From Trametes villosa (Eukaryota; Basidiomycota; Agaricomycetes; Polyporales; Polyporaceae): a stretch of 64,000 bases of DNA. Position numbers and translations under genes: made by a program. Positions 46,640 to 58,693 of this stretch are shown in pieces (positions within the stretch are counted from its first letter, which is position 1; every line of letters begins with the position of its first letter). The notes under the pieces are model-generated. The model made no database searches and had not been told where the DNA came from. It saw only the letters and a list, made by a program, of their open reading frames with translations. The DNA is taken from contig PUDQ02000001.1 of assembly GCA_002964805.2 (NCBI GenBank), positions 6,844,001-6,908,000 of the forward strand, written 5' to 3'.

Positions 46640-49600
46640 GCTACCTATAGGTGCGCGCGGCGCGCACAGTTCGACAGTGCGTCTCCTGACGTCCCCAGAC
46701 AGGAAGGTCCTCTGCTCAACATATCTCGTCCTACAGCGTCGCAGCTCTCACGGGCAGTACCGGCGCCCGATCGTGAGCAGTACACGTTCGCGGGCAGGCG
46801 GGAACGCGCGCGCGCCGGGCGGCGGAGGAGACTGTTCGGCTGCGGGCTTTCGCTCGAGGTTGGGCGGGTCTTCCTACATCACACAGGTTTGTTATTCTGC
46901 TCTCGCCGCCTGCGACAGGCCTAATCACTGAGAAAATCGTAGGGAATTGCGCAGGGAATCGTGGCGCAGAGCCTTGAGCAGCGTGCACAGGGCCGGGGCA
47001 TCCTACTGAAGAGCTGCAGTGCTCCCGCGGGACGGTGACCCGAAGTACGCCGCTGTGACAGGTGAGCCCGTCCCTCCTTGCGTTCAGCTATTGCCTCGTT
47101 TGCCAGGCTCGCGTTCGCTTGCTAACTCATTATTCTCCATTGCGACGGTAGGTCTATTCGCTCCTTGCGGCCTCCCGTATTGCTGATGTTCTGTGATTCA
47201 CACAGCGCCCGCTGCAACCACAATCCTTGGTTTATCGCCAGCATCATACACCCCAGCGCCGGGCATTCAGGTTTGCGACGCGCTCACACACCGTACGAGC
47301 TTCGTTCGGCGTGTGCAACGCGTGTCAGGCTGACACTAAGTCAGTTTCCAGGCTATTCGCGTCGCTCGCAACTCCGTCCCAGGGGGGAGGATCACCTCCG
47401 CGCTGCACTCCAAACCGGGCAGGCCGCCATCGCGCGGGCCGACATTAGGCTTCGAGGGACCGCGCAGGTCGCGCCTTTGCGCCGTCGAAGCATTCACAAC
47501 TTGAAGGTGAGCCTACCGCTTTGGGACGGTTGTGGGGTACATCTATTGACTTGTATCTGTAGAACGACGGCATCTCCAATAAGCTCACCGCTCCGCGAAC
47601 GTCCGGCTGACACCGGCCGGCATCCCCGTGCGCCCGCACTGCGCCCACCCAGCAGCGAGCCGAATACACAGGAAACTCGCTAGCGCCACTCCTCCACGAC
47701 TCGGCGCTGACCAGGGTCGATCCTGCAGACCGTCTTCTCACCGATCCGCTGCCACCGGAGAGGCACGCGCGCCCCAGATAAGCTGCTCGTCCCGTTTTTT
47801 GGAAGCTACACGCTGACGCGGCGTGACGCCGTTCCCTCGAGCAGGGATCGTCCTCTGGGCCTCCTCTCTAGATCCCCGGTCGCGCGATCGCGCAGTATGC
47901 CGCGCACGGCGGGCCTGCGCGCCGCAAAGGCTGAAGCCCTGCGCTCGGTACCGCCCTGGACAACGGCTGGATGGCGTCTGCCCCAGGAGTGGGGTTCCGG
48001 AGTGCAGCTCCGTTCGCCTGGCCGACGCTCGTCCCGCGGGCGTTCCGCGGCGAGGACGTGTATCCGGGCGTGAGCTTGCTGCTGGGAGGCTCTCCTGACC
48101 GTCCCTGCTGGGCTTCTCGGACAGACCACTGACGGCGGGAGCTGCCGCCTCGTACTGTGAGTCCTGCTTGCTGGCCCGCCCGTTGGCCGCTCCCCGGAAC
48201 CGAGCTATCTGCATGGACGCATTGCGCGTGCAACTAAGTTTCAAGGCGCCCCACCACGGCCCGTCTGCGCGCCGCGAACGTAGCGCATCATGGGCCCGGG
48301 GGCTATGCGGGCCAGCATTGGGAGTACTAGTTCCGCATTCCGCTGCTTGCTCGGCCCCCACGCTCGCGTATTTCGGTGCGTCTGTGCAGCCTTATTGCAC
48401 GTCTACTCACTGATGCGCCCGTCCTCACACCTCGTTTCAGAGGATGCTCCGCGTTCTCAGGGCGTGTCACCGTCCCCCCGCCCTCCCGTTTCGGATGTAC
48501 AGATACTCTCAAGGTCTGGTATTCCCGGCCTGCCCGCGATGCTCGTGCCTCTGTCTCGGGTGCTCTGACATCTCCGTCTCCAACAGCACAGACCGTCCGA
48601 GGCGGCACGGATCGCGCGGCGGAATGCGTGAACCGAGGCCGACATCTCTGGTCACTTGAAGGTATGCCAGACGACGTAGTGTATAGATTTTGTATGATCT
48701 ACTCTGCATCACGCTTGACACCTGCGCAGGACGTCCGACTCTCAAGCACGCAATGGTGTGTTTGTCCTCGCGGGCCCTGTTATGCGCCGCCGCCGTCTCG
48801 CGGCACGGATGCAGACTGCCCGCCGCGCGCGCACGCGCCGTGCAGACGGTGCCGAACACTGTACTAGCTGCAGCCCAGAGCCGGGGCACTCGGGGCACCA
48901 TCGGCGGAGGCCATGTGCTTCCTTCTCTGGTGAGTCTACATCCGCCGTGTCCGAATATGAGCACAAGCACGCCGCACGCCATTGCTCATGCCGATTGGCC
49001 TGCAGTTGGCAAGCACGATAGTGGCGTCTGCAGCAGGTCGCGCGTAGCGGACCGGAGGGAGCGGTGCGCGGCGTCCCTGGCTTCCGAAGCCGCTTTGCGT
49101 GGGCGTCCGCACACCCTTCGCATCCGACCATGGTGCTGCCGGCGCGCTGGCGCCGTGTATGGTCACGGTGAGCCTCGATTCCTCTCCGCCCACGCTGTTC
49201 TGTGCGAGCTATTAATATTCGTTGCAGCTTCCCAGCAGCAGGAGCCGCACAGCTCGATGGTCCGACGCCGCGCTCGAACCGGCTGGTGGTAGTCGCGAGG
49301 GTGGCATCGGACTGCCGTGGAAAGACGGGACTGTACCAGTCGGTGCGACGGGGTGCGTGTGCACGGTGCGGTCGAAGGCAAACGGATCCCCCGCGTCATG
49401 GGTGCGAGGTCAGACATGTAGGTTGCTCGACAAATATATTTTGGCATCGAGAACATATCGTACATCGGCGGCGCGGCGCGGGGGTGGGCGCACGCCCTCG
49501 CTCTGCAGCTCGCAGGAGGCACAACACCTGCATGGCCCCGATGTCCGACGAAGCGAGCGCGGCAAAGGCGAACACTCACCTTCCATCCGAGCGTGTCTCC

Positions 49601-52480
49601 TGTCGCAGAGCACGTGGGGAACGGCGTCGTGCCCAAATCTAAGATGGCGGCGGGGAAAGTGAGCGGCGGAGGACGACGCATGAGGACGGTGAGAGCTCGG
49701 AAGCGAGGAGTACTGGCCTTTGACATCTTCGCCCAGCCATGGGCGCGATTGTAGCCCGCACGCGTATGCGTTCCTTGAAAATCGTCCAGCGAATGCTCTA
49801 GCACCCTGGCCTGCCTGCATGGAATTTGCGGACTATCCTTACTCGTCCGTCCCGCTGTTCTCGTCTGCGCCGTCCGTGTTTCATAGCGCGCCACCCTCAT
49901 CATCGTACTCCCATCCCGAAGCAGTGGGACACCCCGTCCAGAACAGCGAATTACCGTGCTGCCCAAACCCGGCGTCGACGGGGCCTTCCTCTGCCCGCCG
50001 GCCGCCACGCGTCGTCGTAAATCGGTACGCCACTTCCTCGATGAGCGTGCGGCATGCTCTCTGATTCGATCCCCCCAGCGCGCACACGAGGGGACGCGGT
50101 CGCGGTCGGGCGGGCCGTGCAGGGCGAGAGCGCGCGCAGCCAGAGGCGCGGTGCGTGCCTGCGACGGGATAAGCTCAATGCGAGGAGTCCGTACGTACCT
50201 GTGTCGCTTTGTACGCGTCGTGAGCGGGCGCGCGCCGCTGCGCTCTTCCGCATGCTGTCTGGCAGCGCACGCCCCATCGCTGCGGGCGCGGGCGAGGATG
50301 TTCGCCCTGGGTCCCGGGAACGTCGTCGTCGACGTGCTTTCATCGACGGGCTTCCCAGGCCCGCGCACGCCGTTACCCGTCTCCCGCCCGCTGTACGTGA
50401 TGGGCTCTTCTCGCGGCGAGGCGGTCGCGCGCACCTGTGTGGCTGTCATCTCTGTCGGCGGGCTCGGCGCACCTCCCTCCCGCCCGCCGTCGCTTCCCGA
50501 GTGTACACTTGCGACCTTACAGCGCCGCGCGCACGCCTCCGCCCCAGACCGTCTGCGCACGCGCCGAGTCCCGACGACTCGCACTCGCCCGCCCTCCGTC
50601 TGTGCGCGCGCGCACCCCAGATCAGCGTCCACACCGCCTGCAACTTGCAGCTTCGCGCGCCGTGGTCGGGCGTCGGACGAGACATGCATGAGGGAGCGAG
50701 GGAGCGAGGACGCGAGCGGCTGAGGCCGGCCAGTGTTCCGGGGACGACGGGGCGCACCGCGGAGGCGCGAGATCTCGGCGGTCGTCAAGCGGCGGGCGGT
50801 GGACGCGGGCGCGGGCGCGGTGCGACATGATGCCACTGCCAGGGCGGGTGCCGTGCTGCTACTCGGCTGGGCGGACGATGGGCGCAGTGTCCGTCCGCAG
50901 CGCGATGTGCACAGTGCAGCCGCACGGCGAGGCTGCAGCACGCAGAGCGCAGAACGCAGAGCGCAGAACGCAGAACACGTTCGGATGTCCGGACACCGTG
51001 TGTGCACACCTGTTCTGCAGGCCGACGTGCGTGGGAGGACGTTCTCGGAGACTGAGTACTGGAGTCGCACGCGAACCGTCCGATTGCTGAGCGCGACGCG
51101 CCTCAGTGCGCTCGAGCCTGTCCGCCACACGTCGACGCCGGCGCCGGGGCAAGAAGCAGGACCACGCTCTCGAGGAGCTTAGGCGGCGCCAGTATGCGCG
51201 AGATGTAATATTTCTACTCATCGGGGGACGGAGGAGATACGGGCGACAACTACAGAGGAAGACGCACCGCCGAGGCGGGGTGTCGTGCGCAGCGCGGAGC
51301 GAGTGAGGGCGCAAGACGCCATCCGCCTGAGTCTGCGGCAGGGGAGAGGGCGCGCGGTACCGCGGAGGGGGAGCGCCTGTCCGGCGCGCTCACCGCGCGC
51401 CGCGCCGCGGCCGTGTGAGGGCGCGGGGCCGTTCAGAAAGCGCTACTGCGCCGTGCAAAAGCTAGATAAACACTCTACGCACCTGCGTCTTAGCCCTCCG
51501 CGCGCTGGGGAGCGGTGTGCGAGCTCCAAATCTCGGGCGCCTGACTGAGCTCGGGCGGAACGCGAGCCTGTCTCGCCCGTACCGTCCGCCACACGTCGAC
51601 GGCAGCTTGGGGAGTCTGACAGGCACACGGTGGACGTCGGGCGGGCCGGTGTGCGCTTTGTGGGAGCGTTCTGTCGAGCGCAGCGGGGGCTATCGGCGGA
51701 AAGGGCGGGAGGGCTCCTGCCAAGCTTGAGGATATCGGTCCGCGCAGTCGGGTGCATGGCGGGGGATGTTGCTCGACGCCAAATAACTCAAACCGGAGGC
51801 AGTCGCATTGAGCGCGCGAGGTGGGCGAGGGACTTGGGCGCGAGCGGCGCCTTGTTCCGTCCACAGCAAGCTCGGAAGGCCGCGCCCCGGTTCGCGGCCG
51901 AGATAGCACGCACGGGGAGTCTCTGACGTACGTGCCGCACCGTTTCCGCGACGAAGGGAGGGCGGATCCGGCTTGTACAAGCGAAAAGGCGGAGACTTGC
52001 TACCAACCGCGGGCGAAGTGAGCAGGATCTTGAGGCAAAAAGGCAAAAGGCGCACATTCTGGCCTACTACTGCAGTTTCCCGGCCGACACCGGTGTCTGT
52101 CGGAAGGAGGCGCACGCAGGGAGTGCATACATGCACTGTGCAGGGGTGTCCGGCGGGGAGGCGGGAAACGGGCGCGGGCGGCAGGGCGGGGACGCAAGCA
52201 GGCGACCGCAGCGGGATTTGGGCGCGTTGGAGGCAGCGAGAGAGGACTCAAAAGCGAGGGACGCGTGTTGGCAGGGGAGAGAGCCGCGTCGACGCACGGC
52301 GCAAGAGCAGCGAGAGACAGCCCGCGTCCCCGCCCACACGCGCGCGAGAGCGGCGGACGGGCGCTTGGGGCGGGACGCGGTAGCCAATGGGAGGCGAGGG
52401 CGCGGCCATGACGTCGTCGATCGGGCGTGCGCTTGAGCGAGGATGCAGTCGCAGGGCGGGACAGTCTGCCTCTTGGCTCA
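46640..52480. other. Conserved non-genic module of unit C
   Basis: Third copy of the module. A 655-codon minus-strand frame (49163-51130) lies here but its frame is not kept in A or B and the product is Arg/Pro/Ser low complexity, so I do not call it. The MFALGPGNVVVDV segment is also present here (from about 50300). Confidence 0.5.
52384..52416 (+). promoter_or_regulatory. CCAAT and CRE-like boxes of cupredoxin-like copy D
   Basis: CCAAT at 52384-52388 and TGACGTCG at 52409-52416, 219 and 194 bp before the start codon; intact as in copy C. Confidence 0.45.
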
Positions 52481-52602
52481 GAGGCCACCACGGCCGCAGC
52501 GGGCGGTTGTGCAGTCCTTGTGCTCGCGCTCGCCCCTTCTACGCCCGCCGTCGGCCTCTTCCCTACCATCACCGTCTCTCTTCGTCCCCCAGGTCGTTCA
52601 GA

Positions 52603-54017
52603 ATGCGCTCCTTCGCCCTCGCTGCCGTCGTAAGCATCCGTCTCTTCCATACACGCTTCTGCGAAGCGGTGGCTGATCTCTTCACACGCGTACATCCAGC
52701 TCTCCGCGGTCGTCGCCGCCTCTGCGAAGCAGATTGTCATCACGGTCGGTGCGAACACCACCGCCAACGCGAGCACCATCTTCCAGCCCGCGGAGGTCAC
52801 TGCCAACATCGGCGACGTCGTCCTCTTCAACTGTGAGTATCCGAAGTGTCCGCGAGTGTCTTCAGTGCGGCTCGTGTGAGGAGGGCGCGTGTATGCGCCT
52901 ATAGGTGGCATGGCGCGCCTTCTGCCCTTCGCGCTGCAGCCGTAAGGAGGGGGAACCTTGCCGCCGTGCTCGGAGCCGCCCACTCAGACGCGCGGACCGA
53001 TAGCGTAGCCGAGGATAGTGCCTAGGGCTGTCGGGACTCTCAAGGCTATATTTTGCTTCATCCAGACCGCCTTGTCGGCCATGTTCCAAACATAACCCCC
53101 CGGCACTATCGCCCATGCGCACCGGCACTTCGGCATCTGTCCGCGCTGCAAGGGCGGGGCTTCATTTGCCTTCGCGCCTCATTCGATATCCCCGTGGCCT
53201 TCGTGACTTTCGTATGCAGCATGCCGTGGAATCAAGGACGCACTCCTAATATGTGGGGCAAGCTCGTACCTGCGCCTCCGCCGTCTACCGTGCAAGGAGT
53301 CTCTTGCAAAAACAAGAGAAAGGCTGCGTGTTTCTCTGGCGACGCGATCATGTGACTTGCAAAACCTAGTTGTACTCCTCCTGCGCGCCCTACATCAACG
53401 CGCCGTACCTCCCCCGCGCCTTCTCGCCTCCTCGACCGCTTACTCACGCTCCTTCCCTGCAGTCACCCAGGGGAACCACAGCGCGACGCAGTCGACGTTC
53501 GCGTCGCCCTGCATCCCCGCGCACGACACGAACAGCACGATCAACGGCTTCAACTCGGACCTGCGCCCGACGAACAACGGCACGGCGATCACGAACCTGC
53601 CCGTCACGATCACGACGAACGACACGATCTGGTTCTTCGACATCGCGACGTGCGCGGAGGGCGGCGTCGGCGGGATCAACGTGAACGAGTCGAGCACGGA
53701 GACGCTCGACGGCTTCATCGTGAGTCCCCTCTGCCTTTCGCTTCCCCTTCCCTTCGCTTTCGTTCTCGCACCCCGCCCCACTTGTACAAGCACGCAGGAG
53801 AGCTGACCGGAGATGATAGCGCAACGCGATCCGGCTGAACGGCACGGCGACGTCGACGTCCGCGTCTGCCTCGGCGACCGCGCCGAGCGGGACGGGCTCC
53901 TCGCGCCCGTCCGCGTCCGCGAGCGCGACGGGCGCGGGCCACAACGGTGCGGAGCGCGCGGCAGCGGCGGTGGTCGGCGCGGCGCTCCCCATGGCGCTCG
54001 TCGCGTTCCTCCTCTGA
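52603..54017 (+). CDS. GPI-anchored cupredoxin-fold secreted protein, copy D
   Basis: Exons 52603-52629, 52700-52832, 53463-53719 and 53820-54017 give 204 aa. The protein matches the other copies, with GNHSATQSTFASPC and DIATCAEGGVGGIN. The 3' flank is nearly identical to that of copy C while the long second intron resembles that of copy B, so the copy is a mosaic. It closes the array; no 314-aa gene follows. Confidence 0.9.
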
Positions 54018-54517
54018 GCTCCGTGCTCGTGCTCGATGCGATAAAAGGACACGTCGGCTAGAGACAGATTATATACCCCCTGGGCCCGTCTGCAGACTTG
54101 ACTGGCCTGGGCTCGTACGCTTGCTCTTTGCCCTTTCCCCTGCCCCCCTGCCCCCTTGCCATCTCATGTGGTTTAGAGGTCTGTGGTACAGTGCTTCCTC
54201 CGCGTCCCCCTACTCTCACCCCTACTACGCCTACGCCTACTGTTGTTACTACTACATACACCGTCTTTACTCCCCTTGTGTTGTCTGCTCGCCCTGTTGT
54301 CTGTGATTGCTACTTGTGTTTTTGTTGTAGCGCGGTGTGTTCGCATCGCGCGTGTATCTACGTTGGCCGCGGGCCGTTTACTGTCCCTCCTGATTGACTG
54401 TGGGTGAGAGAGTGAGCGGGTGTGAGTGGGAGAGGGAGAGGACGAGTGAAGTTGGGTGAGGATGGGTAAAGTTGAGTGAAGATGGTCGGTTGTGGCCCGT
54501 TAGCTGTGGGGTCGCGC

Positions 54518-55006
54518 AGGACCTGGGAAAATACACTAAGAGCTCACATGCCATTTTGAGGGGTTTTGGCCTATTTTCGGGGGTCCCAATCTGGTCACTT
54601 TTCGGGGATTTTCACGTAACTTGCGGCCGGCGTCGCCGGAATCGGGGGTTTGGGGCATGTAACATGTTCGTAAGCGCCCGTTTGGCGCCCGCAAAGTCGC
54701 CCGGTCGGCCGTTCTGAGACTAACGCAGATCAGGTTTTCCGGCTTCTGCTGTGCCGGAGAGCTAGTTTCTTGCCGCTCGGACGGCGGGCTCGTAAGAGTG
54801 GTGGGCCGGTCCGCCGCCCGCTGCCACGGCGAGGCTTACTTTCGGGGGTCCGGCATGTATCAATCCGGCCTGAGGGTCATTTTCGGGATCTAAGCTGGGG
54901 CTCTCCCGGCCCCGTTTTCGGGGATTTGCATGTAACTTTTCGGGCCCTCCGGGCCCATTTTCGGGGATTCCGGCATGTGAGCTCTTAGTGTATTTTCCCA
55001 GGTCCT
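54518..55006. mobile_element. 489-bp MITE with 35-bp TIRs, hAT-like
   Basis: Perfect 35-bp inverted repeats (54518-54552 and 54972-55006) begin AGGACCTGGGAAAATACACT. The 8-bp duplication GGTCGCGC lies at 54510-54517 and 55007-55014. Inside, TTTTCGGGG-type motifs occur about seven times. No coding capacity. It shares the AGGACC terminus and 8-bp duplication with the MITE at 18944-19359, so both were probably moved by related transposases. Confidence 0.93.
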
Positions 55007-55014
55007 GGTCGCGC

Positions 55015-55620
55015 TGGACGTCGGACGCGCGTCTCGTAGGTACCTGCCTTGTGTGTCGGCACCATGTCATGATCAGCCTGGGAAGTGCGACCCCCTGCAC
55101 GAGCTGCGGTAGGGATGATCACATTCAACGCATATGAACGAACGCCAGCGCGCGAGCGTCGACGCAGAACCACTTCGAGAGGACTGTCCTGCATGATGCA
55201 CTGCACGCCCCGCATAGACACCACGTCAGGCCGTAGGACAAGCACTCGCCACACGGCGCTAACATATCCAGCGACTATACATCTTACAACGCGCGAGACG
55301 TCGACAAGCTCCAAACAAAACAACACGAATCGAAACGGGACGAATGGTACACAGCGGCAGCCTGGCGAAATGGTAGCTCAGGGTGGGGAAGGAGGGGAGA
55401 TGAGAAACGATGGGGGGAAGGACTGGGTCGCGGCGGCTTGCGCGTGCGGGTACGTACACGGGGATGCGGATGGAGGTAGGGAGCGAATGAAGGAAGGGGT
55501 GGATAACGGAGGCGCGCGGGCGCGAGGGGGTGCTTGAGGGAGCGGGTGAGGTAGCGAGACGGGGAGGCCTGTCACAGTAAAAGAAGGGAAAGCGATCCTC
55601 TGAAGACAAAACGAGAAAGC
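55015..55620. other. Intergenic right of the array
   Basis: This contains the 3' flank of the four-repeat secreted precursor gene. No further gene is supported. Confidence 0.45.
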
Positions 55621-56711
55621 TCAGACCGGCTCGCGCGCATCAACCGGCAGCGCGCGCAGACACCCGACTTGGCGGCAGCTCCGCGCCTCCTTCGTCTGCT
55701 CTTCAACGGAGGGCTAGGAGAGGGCACTGTGAGCGACTGCGGCCCGCCACGAGACGCGGTGCGGACTCACGGTTCCCGCGTCTACGGGGTCGAGCTCGCG
55801 GAGGCAGCCTTGCTGGCGGCAGCTGCGCCGTACCGCGGCCTCTGCGCCGGGCGAGGTAACATCCGCAGAAGCCTGCCGTAGCGCAACGTCAGCTACTCCA
55901 CACACAAGGCACTGCGCGAAGCTCACCTGGTCTGCAGACACAGCCTCTTCTCGCGGCGCACGCGCGAACGCGTCGATGGACGGCGGGGTACCGCCGGCCG
56001 CGAGCTCGCGCAGGCAGCCCATCGGGCGGCAGCTGCGTTTCTCATCTGGCGCCGCTACGGCGACCACGTCTGGTGCTACCATTTTCACGCTATCCGATAC
56101 CTACAGTTGCGCCAGGGTTAGTCCCGATGCTGCAGTCCTAGCGAAGGATTCTGAAGCGGTTGTGGCGCTCACCTCGGCAACAACTACGCCCACCTCTGTA
56201 ACAGCGGCAAGGTCTCCGTCCCGTCTCGCGGGTGCAACGGCGACTTCGCGCAGACATCCTTGTTGTCGGCAGCTTCTCTGGAAAACATTGGCATGCTGAG
56301 CAGATGTCCGGGCGCGCGCTCACGGTGGCGGCTCGACATACCTTGACGCCTGGTGGCGCCTGCGCAACGAGCCCTCCGGGACCGGGCGAAACGGCAGGGC
56401 TTTCGTGTTTCAGCCGAAAAGAGAAGGCCTGCGTGGATGAGCATCAGACTGCGCCCGTAGATAATGCACTGTCCTTGTTCAAGGGACTTACCAGAACAGT
56501 ATCAAGGACAGAAGGCGCAGGCGCAGGCAGAGGCGTCGCGTCCACCGCAGTGAACGCTGTGAAATACATGAAACGCAAAGGAAGGCCGTTAGCAGCAGTT
56601 TTGACAGCGAGCGAGGAAGCCTCAAGAGAAGGGGGCGGGGAAGACGGACGCACCTCCGACGAAGAGCGCGGAGATGGCGAACGCGCGGGTCAGGATGAAC
56701 GTCGCGACCAT
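55621..56711 (-). CDS. Secreted precursor with four CRxxGCL repeats
   Basis: Seven exons (56711-56654, 56556-56492, 56428-56342, 56277-56173, 56100-55927, 55872-55771, 55713-55621) join to 684 nt, 227 aa. The signal peptide begins MVATFILTRAFAISAL. The motif SCRxxGCL follows four times: residues 72-79 (RQQ), 128-135 (RPM), 180-187 (RQQ) and 209-216 (RQV). Repeats 1-3 directly follow KR, KR and RR, classical Kex2 sites; repeat 4 follows AR. Each repeat has its own exon (exons 4-7), and all internal introns from the second on are phase 0, so exons could be duplicated without breaking the frame. Spacers are acidic or Ala/Pro-rich and unconserved. The layout fits a multi-copy peptide precursor; the product and role are unknown. 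Two paralogues lie at 58860 and 63239. Confidence 0.82.
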
Positions 56712-56831
56712 GCTTCTTGTTTCTTGTACAACGGAACACAGGAAAGGGCAGGAATAGAACTGCGGTGTGAAGGACAGAGCGACGAGGTCCTGTAGGAAGA
56801 GCAGCTCTCCCGGCTGCGCGCGGCACACAGT

Positions 56832-56837
56832 CTTATA
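56832..56837 (-). promoter_or_regulatory. TATA box of the four-repeat precursor
   Basis: TATAAG on the minus strand, 121 bp ahead of the start codon. The paralogue at 58860 has the same TATAAG 167 bp upstream. Confidence 0.4.
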
Positions 56838-58687
56838 AGCACCATCTATCTGTGGGCGCACGCTATATCACAGCGCGGACCCGTCGCCAGCTGGGGCCTC
56901 AAAGGACGCGTCGAATGCGGTATGGGCGAGAAGCCGAAGCCTCACGGGCGGCAGAGGAATCGCGAGCGTTACGGGGCAGCTCCATCCGCTTACCAGCGCA
57001 GGGTCACGCAGGGTTTTGGGCGCGAGCACTTGGGGGATGGGAGCCGTTGACGCGAGATGGGCGAGGGCGTCACGGTGCAGGGCCTCGGGGAGCTAGAACC
57101 GGGGTCGGAGCGAGAAGATGCATCTTCGTGTTGCGCGTTGCGCGGAGCACGAGATGGAGGCTTCGTGAGTGTTCGGCGCGTTGATAGAGGCAATGTATTG
57201 GAACTGCGACGGGGAACTCGGTATTGGGTCCGTGCCAGCATGCGCATGAGCATGAGCTTCTCTGGGGAGAAGATTGCAAATTAGCGGTCGCGTCCGTCTC
57301 TACTCGCTGCCTGGCCACGTACCATACATGTCCGCTCCGATTGACACTCTCTGTCATCCACACCCGCCGCCGCAAGCCCCGCGCGGGACTCGCCGCCGCC
57401 ATCGAGTTTATGTACCTTCATACGTTGGTCGGGTCCTCCAGGGCGATCGCGCCTCGGACGTGATTTGCGCGTTACTCGCCCCCGTCCCCCTGATCAGACC
57501 AGCCACGATCTGATAGACTTCGGGTAGACGATTGAGTGGGAAGCCGCGGCAGTTAAGGGGACTGGAGCTCGCCCCGCAGAGGTTCAAACGAACCGCCCAA
57601 AGCGGAAGGAGCGTCACGGCGCACCGTGACAGGTTCGCGAAGCTGATCATGGGCGCCAAAGGGTGTGTGGGCGAGCCGGAGTGAGGCATGCTTGTTCTCG
57701 TACTCCCATCCTTCTTGAGTTCTTGCACCCCGGGCCTCCCTCCGAGGTCACCAGTTGCAAGGCGAAGGCGTGCAATGAGGCGTTATCGTGGCTTCTCGAG
57801 AGGACATGGGAGGAGCTCCGCCTGCAATCCTCGGAGTCAACGGTATGAAGGGCTTTAATTTCGCGTAGCTGAGATTTATGCATGGATAGACTCAGTGGTC
57901 ATGAGATCAGGCTTGGTTAAGGTGAGTACGTGGATTTTGACAGCGAGCTGTCAGAGACTAATGCTGATGAACATACCGTATTCTGAACAACTAGTAATTC
58001 AGTACATCATAGTCTCCGCACAAGTTCGGACGGGCTCACGGGATGTTCTGATGCACCTATCCACAACGTCGAGAGCTCGAGGGTCTTTGCTACTAGTTCT
58101 TTGGATCACGCGAGTTGCTTTCATTCACAGGCTATGATATTCCTCTTCACGGCGCCCGCGCTCCTCAGCATGCGCAAACTGATGCACCCTCCAGACAATG
58201 TCAGTCCGATAGCCAATGCTCTTCGCAAATGCGCCCACTCACCTCTACAGATTTCCCGCCCCTGCAATGCCGTACGCCATCGCGACTGCGATGGCGTTCC
58301 AGCAAGGACCTGATGAAGTTTCGAGGCCAACCCGGGAGACGCCCGCGGCCGCGGCGTGTCCATCCGGATATGGCAGGCGTTGTTCGTCGCGTAGATGCCG
58401 ACATCGCACCTCCAGCACACAAAGCCGCTGCTCAATCGGGCATCATTTCCTACCACGCCCGGCGAGAATATCCTTCTGTTACTCAATGGCCCAACTCCGA
58501 CCGCGTTCAGCCGCGCGGAAACCCACGGGACGCCAGTGCGCCGGCGCGCGTAGCTATCCGCGGCCCCAGCTTGCTGCTGCGAGTTGCCAAATCCGACGAC
58601 TCCTTTGAGGCCGCTATAGCGAGCGAGTCCCTTGAGCTCCAGCTGTGGCCCGTGGGTATGCGCGCATCACAAGTCGACGCAACGATG
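56838..58687. other. Intergenic between two secreted-precursor genes
   Basis: The two genes diverge from this 1.9-kb stretch. Frames such as 58115-58846 start with TTG, not ATG. Minus-strand pieces near 58300-58450 (for example GPCWNAIAVAMAYGIAGAG in one frame) might be remains of a membrane protein, but I cannot join them. Confidence 0.35.
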
Positions 58688-58693
58688 TATAAG
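58688..58693 (+). promoter_or_regulatory. TATA box of the 190-aa secreted protein
   Basis: TATAAG followed by ACGCGG, 167 bp before the start codon; a pyrimidine-rich CCTCCCCCTC stretch follows, typical of fungal transcription starts. Confidence 0.4.

Larger units (their letters stand above)
18876..54425. repeat. Tandem array of about 9.7-9.9 kb units (A, B, C and a partial D)
   Basis: Four cupredoxin-like genes start at 19416, 32961, 42690 and 52603; three copies of a 314-aa gene lie at 22321, 35537 and 45458, always in the opposite direction. After each, about 6 kb of non-genic sequence repeats. The B to C distance is 9729 bp and C to D is 9913 bp. A to B is longer mainly because unit A and the A/B junction carry TE insertions. 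Unit D stops at about 54425, before the 314-aa gene. Copies differ by many substitutions and indels, so the array is not an assembly echo; B and C are the closest pair over most of their length. A gene at both ends of the array is the expected product of unequal crossing-over between two copies of that gene. Confidence 0.95.

Noticed and set aside
49163..51130. 655-codon minus-strand open frame
   Set aside because: Arg/Pro/Ser-rich low complexity, overlaps long frames on the other strand, and its frame is broken in units A and B. It reflects high GC, not a gene.
18876..54425. CRISPR array or LTR retrotransposon as the cause of the repeats
   Set aside because: Units of about 9.8 kb with genes, no short spaced repeats, no LTRs, no reverse transcriptase or integrase; the pattern is segmental tandem duplication.
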